Origin: Pelagicoccus sp. SDUM812003
GTDB lineage: Bacteria > Verrucomicrobiota > Verrucomicrobiia > Opitutales > Opitutaceae
Length of the DNA stretch: 64,000 nucleotides
Assembly (NCBI RefSeq): GCF_031127815.1
Contig: NZ_JARXHY010000007.1
Coordinates: 62,001 to 126,000, forward strand
Direction of reading: 5' to 3'
This document shows positions 52,710-60,476 of this stretch, in pieces. How positions within the stretch are numbered: the stretch's first letter is position 1; each line of letters starts with the position of its first letter. The position numbers were made by a program, and so were the translations under genes. The notes below the pieces were generated by a model that was not told where the DNA came from, did no database searches, and saw only the letters and a program-made list of their open reading frames with translations.

Positions 52710-54107
52710 ATGGCTGACAAAAAATACGATTTGATTGTGGTAGGAGGCGGCCCCGCAGGCTATGCGGCCGCGATACGCGCCGGACAGCTCGGCAAGAAGG
52801 TGGCGTGCGTGGAGATGGAGCGCGCCGGAGGCACCTGTCTCAACTGGGGTTGCATCCCGAGCAAGGCCTTGCTGAAAAGCGCCGAGCTCATCCAATCGAT
52901 CAAAAAGGCCGAGCAGTTCGGCATCAAGGTCGGCGATGTCGAATACGATTTCGAGAAGATCATCAAGCGCTCGCGCGGCGTGGCGGACCAGATGGCCAAG
53001 GGTATCGAGTTTCTCTTCAAGAAGAACAAGGTCGACTACGTGGTCGGCAAGGCCCAGCTGACGGACGCCAAGACGGTCAAGATCGTGGAAGGCGAGAGCA
53101 AGGGCCAGGAGTTCAAGACCGACCACGTGTTGCTGGCCACCGGTTGCCGGGCCCGTCGTTTGCCATTCCTGCCCAACGACGATCCGGACCGCGTGATGAC
53201 CTCGCGCGAGGCGTTGGTGATGAAGAAGCAGCCCAATTCGGTGGCGATCATCGGCTCCGGGGCCATCGGTGTGGAGTTTGCCTATTTCCTCAACGCCTTC
53301 GGCACGGAGGTGACCATTTTGGAGATCATGCCGCAGCTGGTTCCTGTGGAAGACGAGGAGATCGCCAAGACCTTGGAGAAGGAGTTCAAGAAGCAGGGGA
53401 TCAAGAACGAGCTGGGCATCGAAATCAAAAGCGCCGAGCTCACCAAGGACGGCGTGCAGATCGTGTACAGCAAGAAGGGCAAGGAAACCACCCTCGAAGT
53501 GGATGTGGTGATCCAGGCGGTCGGCGTAGCCGCTTATCTCGACGGCGCGGTGAATCCCTCTTTGAACCTCAAGACCGAAAAGGGCTTCCTGGTGGTGGAC
53601 GACAGGTACATGACCAACGTGGCAGGCATCTACGCCGCAGGCGACATCATCGGTCCGCCCACTTTGGCTCACGTCGCGACCTTCGAAGCGGTGCAGGCAG
53701 TCAACGGAATGTTTGGCGCGTCCAAGCCGCGTCGCGTGAAGAATTTCCCAGGAGCTACCTACTGCCAGCCTCAGATTGGCAGCACCGGTCTCACCGAAAA
53801 GCAGGCCAAGGAAAAGGGCTTGGACTTCAAGGTGGGCAAGTTCCCCTTTGTGGCCTCCGGCAAGGCGGTGGCGGGCAACCATTCGGAAGGTTTCGTCAAG
53901 GTCATCAGCGACGCCAAGACCGGTGAAATCTTCGGGGCCCACGTCATCGGGCGGGACGCCACGGAGCTCATCACTGAATACTGCCTGGCGATGGAGATGG
54001 AGGGCACCATCGACGAGATCCACGGCACCATCCACGCTCACCCGACCATGAGCGAGGCTCTGGCCGAGGCCGCGGCGGATACGCACCACGAGGCGATCCA
54101 TATCTAG
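52710..54107 (+). CDS. lpdA: Dihydrolipoyl dehydrogenase (E3)
   Basis: The 465-residue flavoprotein has the FAD-binding VVGGGPAGYAAAIRA (about 10-24) and the redox-active disulfide GGTCLNWGCIPSK (C43 and C48). It also shows the NAD-binding IIGSGAIGVEFAYFLNAFG, YAAGDI, and the C-terminal HAHPTMSE with the catalytic His-Glu pair. It reoxidises lipoamide in 2-oxoacid dehydrogenase complexes or the glycine cleavage system. AGGAG (52694-52698) precedes the start. No E1 or E2 gene adjoins it, so it probably serves several complexes. Confidence 0.96.
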   Translation: MADKKYDLIVVGGGPAGYAAAIRAGQLGKKVACVEMERAGGTCLNWGCIPSKALLKSAELIQSIKKAEQFGIKVGDVEYDFEKIIKRSRGVADQMAKGIEFLFKKNKVDYVVGKAQLTDAKTVKIVEGESKGQEFKTDHVLLATGCRARRLPFLPNDDPDRVMTSREALVMKKQPNSVAIIGSGAIGVEFAYFLNAFGTEVTILEIMPQLVPVEDEEIAKTLEKEFKKQGIKNELGIEIKSAELTKDGVQIVYSKKGKETTLEVDVVIQAVGVAAYLDGAVNPSLNLKTEKGFLVVDDRYMTNVAGIYAAGDIIGPPTLAHVATFEAVQAVNGMFGASKPRRVKNFPGATYCQPQIGSTGLTEKQAKEKGLDFKVGKFPFVASGKAVAGNHSEGFVKVISDAKTGEIFGAHVIGRDATELITEYCLAMEMEGTIDEIHGTIHAHPTMSEALAEAAADTHHEAIHI

Positions 54108-54261
54108 TCATCGCCGCATCGCCGGATCGTTTTTTCGAAGCGCTCGCTCCCAGTACGGGACGCGGGCGTTTTCGCATTGGAAAGAATCGCTTTGGGGAAA
54201 ACGGCGCCGCTTTGGACTGGACTTTCCCCCGCAGCTCGCGAAAAGCTTCCGGTCTGCGATT

Positions 54262-54336
54262 GCTCCTGTAGTTCAATGGATAGAACATCGGTTTCCGGAG
54301 CCGAGGATGTGGGTTCGATTCCCGCCGGGAGTACCA
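54262..54336 (+). tRNA. tRNA-Arg (anticodon CCG)
   Basis: A 75-base tRNA including an encoded CCA. The acceptor stem pairs GCTCCTG with CGGGAGT. The D arm is GTTC/GAAC. The anticodon stem TCGGT/GCCGA encloses loop TTCCGGA, giving anticodon CCG for codon CGG. The T arm contains GGGTTCGATTCCC. Confidence 0.96.
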
Positions 54337-54552
54337 GCGATGGTGGCTTCGCCAGACCATGGCGCGAGGAGGTCGAGTCAGACGGTCAATCCGCAGTTTC
54401 TTTGCCTTGGCAGGCCACGCCTCCATCACGGTGCGGAGCCGATTTAGGCGTTTTTTGGCCGGAAGATTGGACTGCGTGATCTTGCTAAATAGCTTATGCG
54501 TGATCACATATATGGCTTCCCCCGTAGTTTTGAACGTATCGCTTGTCGCTGA

Positions 54553-55011
54553 ATGGAAAATCTATCCGTCGAATCAGTAGTGCCTGACCCGATCCGGCAG
54601 TTCTCCATTTTCATGGAGAACAAGGTCGGGCGCTTGTCGGACATCTTCCGACTGTTTGGCCAGCGCGAAATCCACGTGCTCGCCTTGACGACTTTGGACA
54701 CCACCGATAGCGCCATCACGCGTGTGGTGGTCGACGATCCGGATCAGGCGAGGGAGCTCTTGCATGAGCATGCGATCGCTCACAGCGAGAGCGAAATTCT
54801 CGCGGTCGAGATCGCAGGAGAGCATGACATCGGCAACGTGCTCGGCGCCCTGCTGGAGACGGAGATAAACATCCACTACATCTACGCGTTCGTGAGTCGC
54901 CCAATGGGAAAGTCGGCCTTGGCCATGAGCATCGAGGATATCGATCTCGCAGTCCACATTTTGAATACGAGAAACATCAAGGTGCTCACGCGGAGAGACA
55001 TCTCGCGCTAG
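54553..55011 (+). CDS. Tandem ACT-domain regulatory protein
   Basis: The 152-residue protein is made of two ACT domains. The first is FSIFMENKVGRLSDIFRLFG (about 17-36) and the second is VEIAGEHDIGNVLGALLETE (about 82-101), followed by YIYAFVSRP and SIEDIDLAVHIL. ACT domains bind small effectors, often amino acids. The protein resembles stand-alone ACT proteins of the acetolactate synthase small subunit or HdpA type, but no enzyme gene adjoins it. It lies 44 bases before the adenylate-kinase-like gene, probably in one operon. Confidence 0.86.
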   Translation: MENLSVESVVPDPIRQFSIFMENKVGRLSDIFRLFGQREIHVLALTTLDTTDSAITRVVVDDPDQARELLHEHAIAHSESEILAVEIAGEHDIGNVLGALLETEINIHYIYAFVSRPMGKSALAMSIEDIDLAVHILNTRNIKVLTRRDISR

Positions 55012-55055
55012 AGCTCCAGCCTACCTCCAACCACTCAAAGCGAACCAGTAGTTAG

Positions 55056-56291
55056 ATGAGCGATACCGCCGAAGGCGATAGCCAAGACAGCAAGACTCCA
55101 ACCTTAGACAATCCCATCCGCCATCAGGATTTGGAGGTGAAGGATGCCCAAATCATCTTCAATACGGTGTGGAGCCGTCTTGAGGAGAAGTTCGGACGCT
55201 CGCGACTTCACTTTCCGCAGGAGCTGATTCTGCTCGGCGGCGCCCCCGGGGCGGGTAAGGGTACCAACACTCCGTTCATCAAGGAAGTGCGCGGCCTGAC
55301 CTGCGAACCGATCGTGGTGAGCTCCCTGCTGGATACGCCGGAGATGCGTCGCATCAAGGACTCGGGAGGCATGGTCGGCGATACGGAAGTGATCGGCATC
55401 CTTCTGGAGAAGCTGCTGGAACCGGAGTATCAGGACGGAGCTATCCTGGACGGATTTCCGCGCACCTTCGTGCAGGTGGAATGCATGAAGCTCCTCTACC
55501 ATAAGATGATTCAATTGAGGGCTGAGTATTATAACTCCGGATACAGGTCGAAATTTCGCCAGCCTCTGATCCATATCATGATGCTCTTCATCGACGAGAA
55601 GGAGAGCGTGGCCCGCCAGCTCAAGCGCGGTCGCGAGATTCATGACCACAACGAGGAGGTGCGCCGGACGGGCGTGGGCGACCTTCTCGAGGAGCGCGCC
55701 ACAGACCTGGACCCCTCGGCGGCGAAGCGACGCTACAAGGTCTTCAAGGAGCGGACCTACGATGCGCTGCAATCGCTGAAGGAGATCTTTCACTACCATT
55801 TCATCAACGCCCAGGGCGACCTGGCCGAGGTGCGGCAGAACATCATCAAGGAGCTCCAGTATCAAAGCTCCTTGGAGCTGGACCCGCGCACCTTCGAATC
55901 GCTGCATCGACTGCCGATCGCCAGCAAGATCGTGGAGCATGCCCGACAGCAGCTGGTGCGTCGTCTCGACCAGTACGAGATGGAGTACACCGAGCAGTTT
56001 CACGAGGTCCTCGATTTCATCGAAACGAACATCATGCCGATCGTGAAGCATCATGCTATCACCGGTGTGGCCCATATCAACACCGAGGATCGGCGCCTGG
56101 ACAGCTCGCTCTCCATGGCCATGCTGATCGATGTCTTTTCCGAGCGCGGCTACCACGCGTCGGTCGATCTGCACAAGATCGAGGTGCCGGAGGCATTCGA
56201 CACCGACACGGGCTACATTCGCTGTCGCACCAAGAAGGTCTGGCGCATCCAGATCCGCTTCAAGGGTTCCGAAATCCGCCGCGGTTCCTGA
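55056..56291 (+). CDS. Adenylate kinase-like nucleoside monophosphate kinase with C-terminal extension
   Basis: The 411-residue protein has the adenylate kinase P-loop LLGGAPGAGKGTNTPF (about 53-68) and the NMP-binding AILDGFPRTFVQVE (about 129-142). A LID/closing region has KRGREI, then DLLEERATDLDPSAAKRRY and IFHYHFINAQGDLAEV. Typical Adk is about 215 residues. The extra C-terminal 170 or so (ARQQLVRRLDQYEMEYTEQF, then HINTEDRRLDSSLSMAMLID and a basic end) match no domain I know. It could be a phosphotransferase of another substrate or a regulatory fusion. Confidence 0.82.
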   Translation: MSDTAEGDSQDSKTPTLDNPIRHQDLEVKDAQIIFNTVWSRLEEKFGRSRLHFPQELILLGGAPGAGKGTNTPFIKEVRGLTCEPIVVSSLLDTPEMRRIKDSGGMVGDTEVIGILLEKLLEPEYQDGAILDGFPRTFVQVECMKLLYHKMIQLRAEYYNSGYRSKFRQPLIHIMMLFIDEKESVARQLKRGREIHDHNEEVRRTGVGDLLEERATDLDPSAAKRRYKVFKERTYDALQSLKEIFHYHFINAQGDLAEVRQNIIKELQYQSSLELDPRTFESLHRLPIASKIVEHARQQLVRRLDQYEMEYTEQFHEVLDFIETNIMPIVKHHAITGVAHINTEDRRLDSSLSMAMLIDVFSERGYHASVDLHKIEVPEAFDTDTGYIRCRTKKVWRIQIRFKGSEIRRGS

Positions 56292-56497
56292 GCTTCCAGG
56301 CTCCGCGATTCTACGCGCATGCGAAATCGCTTGCTCCTCGGCAGAGGAAACTTGCGCGTGGGTTGGGGATTCCCTAGACAGGTTGAACAATTTCTTTCCG
56401 CGGCCCTATCGATTGCGGTCGTTTCACCTGTTTTCGTGAAAACCACATTCGCAACACCCTCCAATTTCGCGATTGTTCGCGCCCCTGTAACACTCCC

Positions 56498-57142
56498 ATG
56501 ACCAAATCTCAGCTCAAAGTCGTAGTGGCGGAAGACGAGACGCTCTTCCGAGACTTTCTCGTACGTATCATAAGCCAGCGCTTCGGTTTCGAAATCATTG
56601 GGGAAGTGGCCACAGGCGAGGAGGCGTACCGGCTTTGCAACGATCACCATCCGGACTTGGTCATCCTCGACCTGCGCCTGCCGGGCATCACCGGGCAGGA
56701 GCTAGCGGAGCGCTTGATCGAAGAGCAGCCCGATGTGAAGATCCTCATCATCTCGTCGGTGGAGGACCAGAAGCGCATCGGCTCGCTGCTGCAGATGGGA
56801 GTGACCGGATTCCTCAACAAGAAGGAGGAGTTTTCCGTTTTCGAGCAGGCGATCGAAGCGGTTGCCAACGGCAACATATTTGTGAAAGCCTCCGCGCAGA
56901 CCGTCTCGGATTCGCCGGATGTGCTGGACCAGAAGGAGTTGCTGGAGACCTTGAGCGATCGCGAAAAGCAGATCGTGGTCTTCGTGGCCTCCGGCATGAC
57001 CAACAAGGAAATCGCTCAGGAGCTCGGTCTGAGCATCAAGACGGTGGAGTCCCATCGCAGCAACATCGCCAAGAAGCTGAAGATCTTCGACATCGCCGGA
57101 GTGACGCTCTTCGCGGTCCGCACCGGATTGGTCACCCTCTAG
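56498..57142 (+). CDS. NarL/FixJ-family response regulator
   Basis: The 214-residue protein has a receiver domain (VVVAEDETLFRDFLV, phospho-Asp in LVILDLRLPGITG at about residue 54, and the conserved Lys in NKKEEFS). A C-terminal LuxR-type helix-turn-helix follows (LSDREKQIVVFVASGMTNKEIAQEL, in two parts, then LSIKTVESHRSNIAKKL). It is a DNA-binding transcription regulator. The hybrid kinase gene 39 bases downstream is a likely partner. Confidence 0.94.
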   Translation: MTKSQLKVVVAEDETLFRDFLVRIISQRFGFEIIGEVATGEEAYRLCNDHHPDLVILDLRLPGITGQELAERLIEEQPDVKILIISSVEDQKRIGSLLQMGVTGFLNKKEEFSVFEQAIEAVANGNIFVKASAQTVSDSPDVLDQKELLETLSDREKQIVVFVASGMTNKEIAQELGLSIKTVESHRSNIAKKLKIFDIAGVTLFAVRTGLVTL

Positions 57143-57181
57143 ATACCACCTTTTCATCCCCCCTTCGCCCTGCTCGAGTAG

Positions 57182-59089
57182 ATGAGTTGCCTTTTCCTGT
57201 TCAACGCCGAGGACCAGATCCTGAAGCTTTCAAGCGAGTTGCTCAAGGTGTTGGACTATGAGGAAAACGAGGCTCGCGGGTCCGACTTCAGCAATTTCGT
57301 GGTGGAGGATTCGGCCCGCTTCAAGCCGGAGCCCGGCATGACCATCGACCAGCCCGGCTACCTGAGGCGAAAAAGCGGGGAGATCGTGGAGGCCCAATTC
57401 CGCTGCGAATGCCTCGACAAGCAAAGCGGCTTGTATGCCATGGAAGTGACGCTCGATCGGCCAAGCGACAAAGACGATCGCTCCAACGGTCAATCGCAGA
57501 GCGGGGACGAGAGCGGGCTGGAGTTTCTCACCACTGTCAGCCACGAACTGCGCGTCGCGCTCAATGGCGTAATCGGCTTCTCCAACCTGCTGGGATCGAG
57601 CAACCTCAACGAGGATCAGCGATCGATCCTCGAAAAGCTGCAATCCTGCAACTTCCTGCTCAAAGGGCTGATAAACGACGTGCTCGAGTACTCCCGCGTC
57701 GCGACCTCCAAGATCGATCTCACCCCTGAGACCGTGCACCTGGAGAGCTTCGTTAGGGACGTCACTGAGCTCTTTCGGGAGCGAGCCAGCAAAAAGGGCT
57801 TGGAGCTTAAGGTAACGCTCGAGGACGAGGTCGACCGCACTATAGCCATCTCGAAGCTTCGGGTGACTCAGGTGCTGAGCAACCTCATCTCGAACGCCAT
57901 AAAGTTCACGGAGGTCGGCTGGGTGGGGCTAGCGGTTTCGGTCACAAACGAGACCTTGTCCCTCGACGTGCAGGATACCGGTCCAGGCATCGAGGAAAGC
58001 GAGCGCGAGTCTGTATTCAAACCTTTCGTACAGTTCGGCAAGGACTCGGGCTCCTCGGAAGGTTCCGGTCTCGGTCTGGCCATCAGCAAGGGGCTAGTGG
58101 AAAAGATGGGTGGCACCTTGCGATTTTCGACGCCCGCGACGGGCGGCAGCCTGTTCGCCGTTCGCTTGCCTTTGGCGCAGGGCGTGGACCTCAAGAAGCC
58201 CCGGAAAGCCACCGTCCCGAATCCCCGCAGGATGCGATCGAAGGCCCCCGTGGCCAGATCGAAGGAGGACACGCGCCACATCCTAGTGGTGGAGGACAAC
58301 CAGCTCAACGCCGATATCCTGAGCCACTTTCTCAACGACTACGGCGCGACCTTCGAGTTGGTGGACAACGGACGTTCCGCCGTCGACAGGTATCAGGATG
58401 ATAAGTACGATCTCATTCTCATGGATGTGATGCTGCCTGAGATGAACGGGTTCGAAGCCACGGAAGCTATCCTAGCCAAGTCGCGTCGCCCCGCTCCAGT
58501 GCCGATCATCGGAGTCACCGCTAAGGTCTTTCGTCGCGACCAGCTGCGCTGCATCGAATCCGGCATGGCGGAAGTGGTGCACAAGCCAGTCGATTTCAAG
58601 CACCTGCGCGAGGTGCTGGACTTTCACCTCTACGGGAAGAAGCAGAGTCCGGCTCCGGTACAGAAGGATGCGGATCGGGTGGGAAGAGCAAAGCCCGCCA
58701 AGGAATCCATGCAGCGTTCGGGCGACGATGCCTTCAACGCCAACACCTTGGAGGAGTATATCGTTCGCATGAAGTCCGGCGGCGCGAGTCGTAATGAGGT
58801 TGTGAATACGGCGCTGCAGATCGTCGACGCGGAGGTGCAAAAGCTGCTCGATACCATCGAGAGCGGAGACCGGAAGGAGACCGGCTTGCGTGCCCATTCG
58901 CTCAAGGGCGCGTTGGCTTTGCTCGGGGCCCGGGGAATCCTCGATTTGTCCAAAGGCTTGGAGATCCTCGCGGGAGACGAAGGGACGCCGATCCGAAAGG
59001 AACATTGGAAAGCCCTGATCTCCGCGGCGTACTCGGAGTTCAAGGACGCCATCGCGAAGTATCTGGAAACGACCAGCGCCGCTTCGTGA
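57182..59089 (+). CDS. Hybrid histidine kinase with receiver and HPt domains
   Basis: The 635-residue protein has a short PAS-like N-terminus (about 1-95) and HisKA with H121 in SHELRVALNGVIGFSN, where VA replaces the usual TP. HATPase_c follows (NLISNAIKFTEVG, DTGPGIE, GSGLGLAIS; about 220-340), then a receiver (LVVEDNQLNADIL, D415 in ILMDVMLPEMNGFE) and an HPt domain with H572 in LRAHSLKGALALLGA. No membrane helices, so cytoplasmic. This His-Asp-His relay could pass phosphate on to the NarL-type regulator encoded just upstream. Confidence 0.93.
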   Translation: MSCLFLFNAEDQILKLSSELLKVLDYEENEARGSDFSNFVVEDSARFKPEPGMTIDQPGYLRRKSGEIVEAQFRCECLDKQSGLYAMEVTLDRPSDKDDRSNGQSQSGDESGLEFLTTVSHELRVALNGVIGFSNLLGSSNLNEDQRSILEKLQSCNFLLKGLINDVLEYSRVATSKIDLTPETVHLESFVRDVTELFRERASKKGLELKVTLEDEVDRTIAISKLRVTQVLSNLISNAIKFTEVGWVGLAVSVTNETLSLDVQDTGPGIEESERESVFKPFVQFGKDSGSSEGSGLGLAISKGLVEKMGGTLRFSTPATGGSLFAVRLPLAQGVDLKKPRKATVPNPRRMRSKAPVARSKEDTRHILVVEDNQLNADILSHFLNDYGATFELVDNGRSAVDRYQDDKYDLILMDVMLPEMNGFEATEAILAKSRRPAPVPIIGVTAKVFRRDQLRCIESGMAEVVHKPVDFKHLREVLDFHLYGKKQSPAPVQKDADRVGRAKPAKESMQRSGDDAFNANTLEEYIVRMKSGGASRNEVVNTALQIVDAEVQKLLDTIESGDRKETGLRAHSLKGALALLGARGILDLSKGLEILAGDEGTPIRKEHWKALISAAYSEFKDAIAKYLETTSAAS

Positions 59090-59103
59090 GCCGGAGCGGT
59101 CTT

Positions 59104-59718
59104 CTATCCGGTGCGCACGTGCGTCTGGCGCTCGAGATAGAGGCGTAGGGATTGAAGAGCGGAGCTTTGGTGGGACTTTTCCATGCTCAGCTCGCCAAGC
59201 GGCGTATTCAGGATTTCACGCACGGAACGACGCGTGGGGGCGTCGAGCTGGCTGGCCCACTCCTCGAGCAGAGGATAGCCCTCGTCGCGGCTGAACACGA
59301 AGAAGGTCTTCAACAGGATAGCTTCGCCTGGCAGGTTGCGATCGAGCGCGTCGTACGCCTTTTCCGCGAGTCGGAAAGTGGAGAGGGCGTTGTCATCGTG
59401 AATCGGATTGCTGAGCAGGAAGTTGGATAGCTGAGAGGCCGCTTCCAGGCTCGAATAGCTGCGCCCGATGCCCTGCCGTTTTTTCGCGTGGCTGAAATCG
59501 GTCAGGAAGCCCGTTTGCTTGCCCGGCTTCAGGTCGAGCTTGGCCTCGCCTTGATCGAAGAGATCGATGCTGAAGCGCGTGGACTTGCCCGGCTTGCGCA
59601 TCATTGCGGAGAGGGCGCCCAAGTCGGGACAAAGCAGTTGCGCTCGCAGGTACTTTTCGCCCGAAGGGGTGATTTTCAGCACGATCGCATCCGGAACGAT
59701 GACCGCTTGATTGGGCAT
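59104..59718 (-). CDS. RecO-like DNA repair protein
   Basis: The 204-residue protein starts with an OB-fold-like segment (AIVLKITPSGEKYLRAQLLC, then GALSAMMRKPGK). It continues with GIGRSYSSLEAASQLSNFLL and ALSTFRLAEKAYDAL, which fit the helical region of RecO, where a tyrosine-rich helix pair follows the OB fold. RecO loads RecA on SSB-coated DNA together with RecR. The zinc-binding cysteines of many RecO proteins are missing and the similarity is weak. It begins 9 bases after the DUF502 gene on the same strand. Confidence 0.5.
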   Translation of the reverse strand: MPNQAVIVPDAIVLKITPSGEKYLRAQLLCPDLGALSAMMRKPGKSTRFSIDLFDQGEAKLDLKPGKQTGFLTDFSHAKKRQGIGRSYSSLEAASQLSNFLLSNPIHDDNALSTFRLAEKAYDALDRNLPGEAILLKTFFVFSRDEGYPLLEEWASQLDAPTRRSVREILNTPLGELSMEKSHQSSALQSLRLYLERQTHVRTG

Positions 59719-59727
59719 CGACGAAGA

Positions 59728-60396
59728 CTAGTCCTTGGTCACGACCTTGTCCTTGAAGGCCAGCGACTCCGCCACGGGCGGGTAGGCGGGAGCGACCGCG
59801 CCGCCAGAGATGATCAGTTTCATCCCCTGTCCGACCGTCATGTCCAGCACCGTGATCTCGCTTTCGGGCAGCATCACCAGAAAGCCGCTGGTGGGATTGG
59901 GCGTGGTAGGCACGAAGACGTTGTGCAGGTCCTTTTCGGTGCGGTACTGCACCTCGCCCTTGGAGGTGCCGGTGAGGAAGCCGATGGCATGGCAGCCCGC
60001 CTTGGGGAACTCGATGAGCACCACCTTTTGAAAGACAGCGCGATTCTGCGAGCTGAAGGTTTCCACGATCTGCTTCACCGAAGTGTAGACCGTGTTGATG
60101 ATAGGCACGTTGTTGAGAAAGCGGTCGCCTAGGTTGATGAGGTACTTCGCGATGAAGTAGCGGGACATGAAGCCCAGCACGGTGATGAAGGTCAGCACGA
60201 TGATGGTGGCCAAGGTGTTCCAAAGCATGCCGAGGCCCTGGCGGGAAATCAGATCCTCCGGGATGAAAAACAGCAGCTGGTCGCGAGCGCTGCCTCCGAT
60301 CTTGATCACCAGCCAGTTGAAGACGAAGAAGGTGATGCCGATCGGGGCGAGGAGAACGATTCCGGAGAAAAACGATTTTCGGATGTTTGCAAGCAT
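59728..60396 (-). CDS. DUF502-family membrane protein
   Basis: The 222-residue protein has two transmembrane helices (FFSGIVLLAPIGITFFVFNWL, in two parts, about 9-29, and LWNTLATIIVLTFITVLGF, about 58-76). A soluble domain follows with VPIINTVYTSVKQIVETFSS, VVLIEFPKAGCHAIGFLT and FVPTTPNPTSGFLVMLPESE, which together define DUF502. Function unknown; homologues exist in many bacteria and plants. It is divergent from the SNF2 gene, with an 80-base gap. Confidence 0.93.
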   Translation of the reverse strand: MLANIRKSFFSGIVLLAPIGITFFVFNWLVIKIGGSARDQLLFFIPEDLISRQGLGMLWNTLATIIVLTFITVLGFMSRYFIAKYLINLGDRFLNNVPIINTVYTSVKQIVETFSSQNRAVFQKVVLIEFPKAGCHAIGFLTGTSKGEVQYRTEKDLHNVFVPTTPNPTSGFLVMLPESEITVLDMTVGQGMKLIISGGAVAPAYPPVAESLAFKDKVVTKD

Positions 60397-60476
60397 GTCA
60401 GAGGAAACGACTGGGAGGAAAGACTGCGGGTTTGTCCAGCTTGGTACACCCCAAAACGGACGAGGTTTCCAAATAG

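Noticed and set aside
52074-54101. 675-codon open frame on the - strand
   Set aside because: Antisense to lpdA and the holin-like gene; H/L/D-rich composition without domains. Long only because the opposite strand is GC-rich.
55104-56390. 428-codon open frame on the - strand
   Set aside because: Antisense to the adenylate-kinase-like gene, with no recognisable domain.
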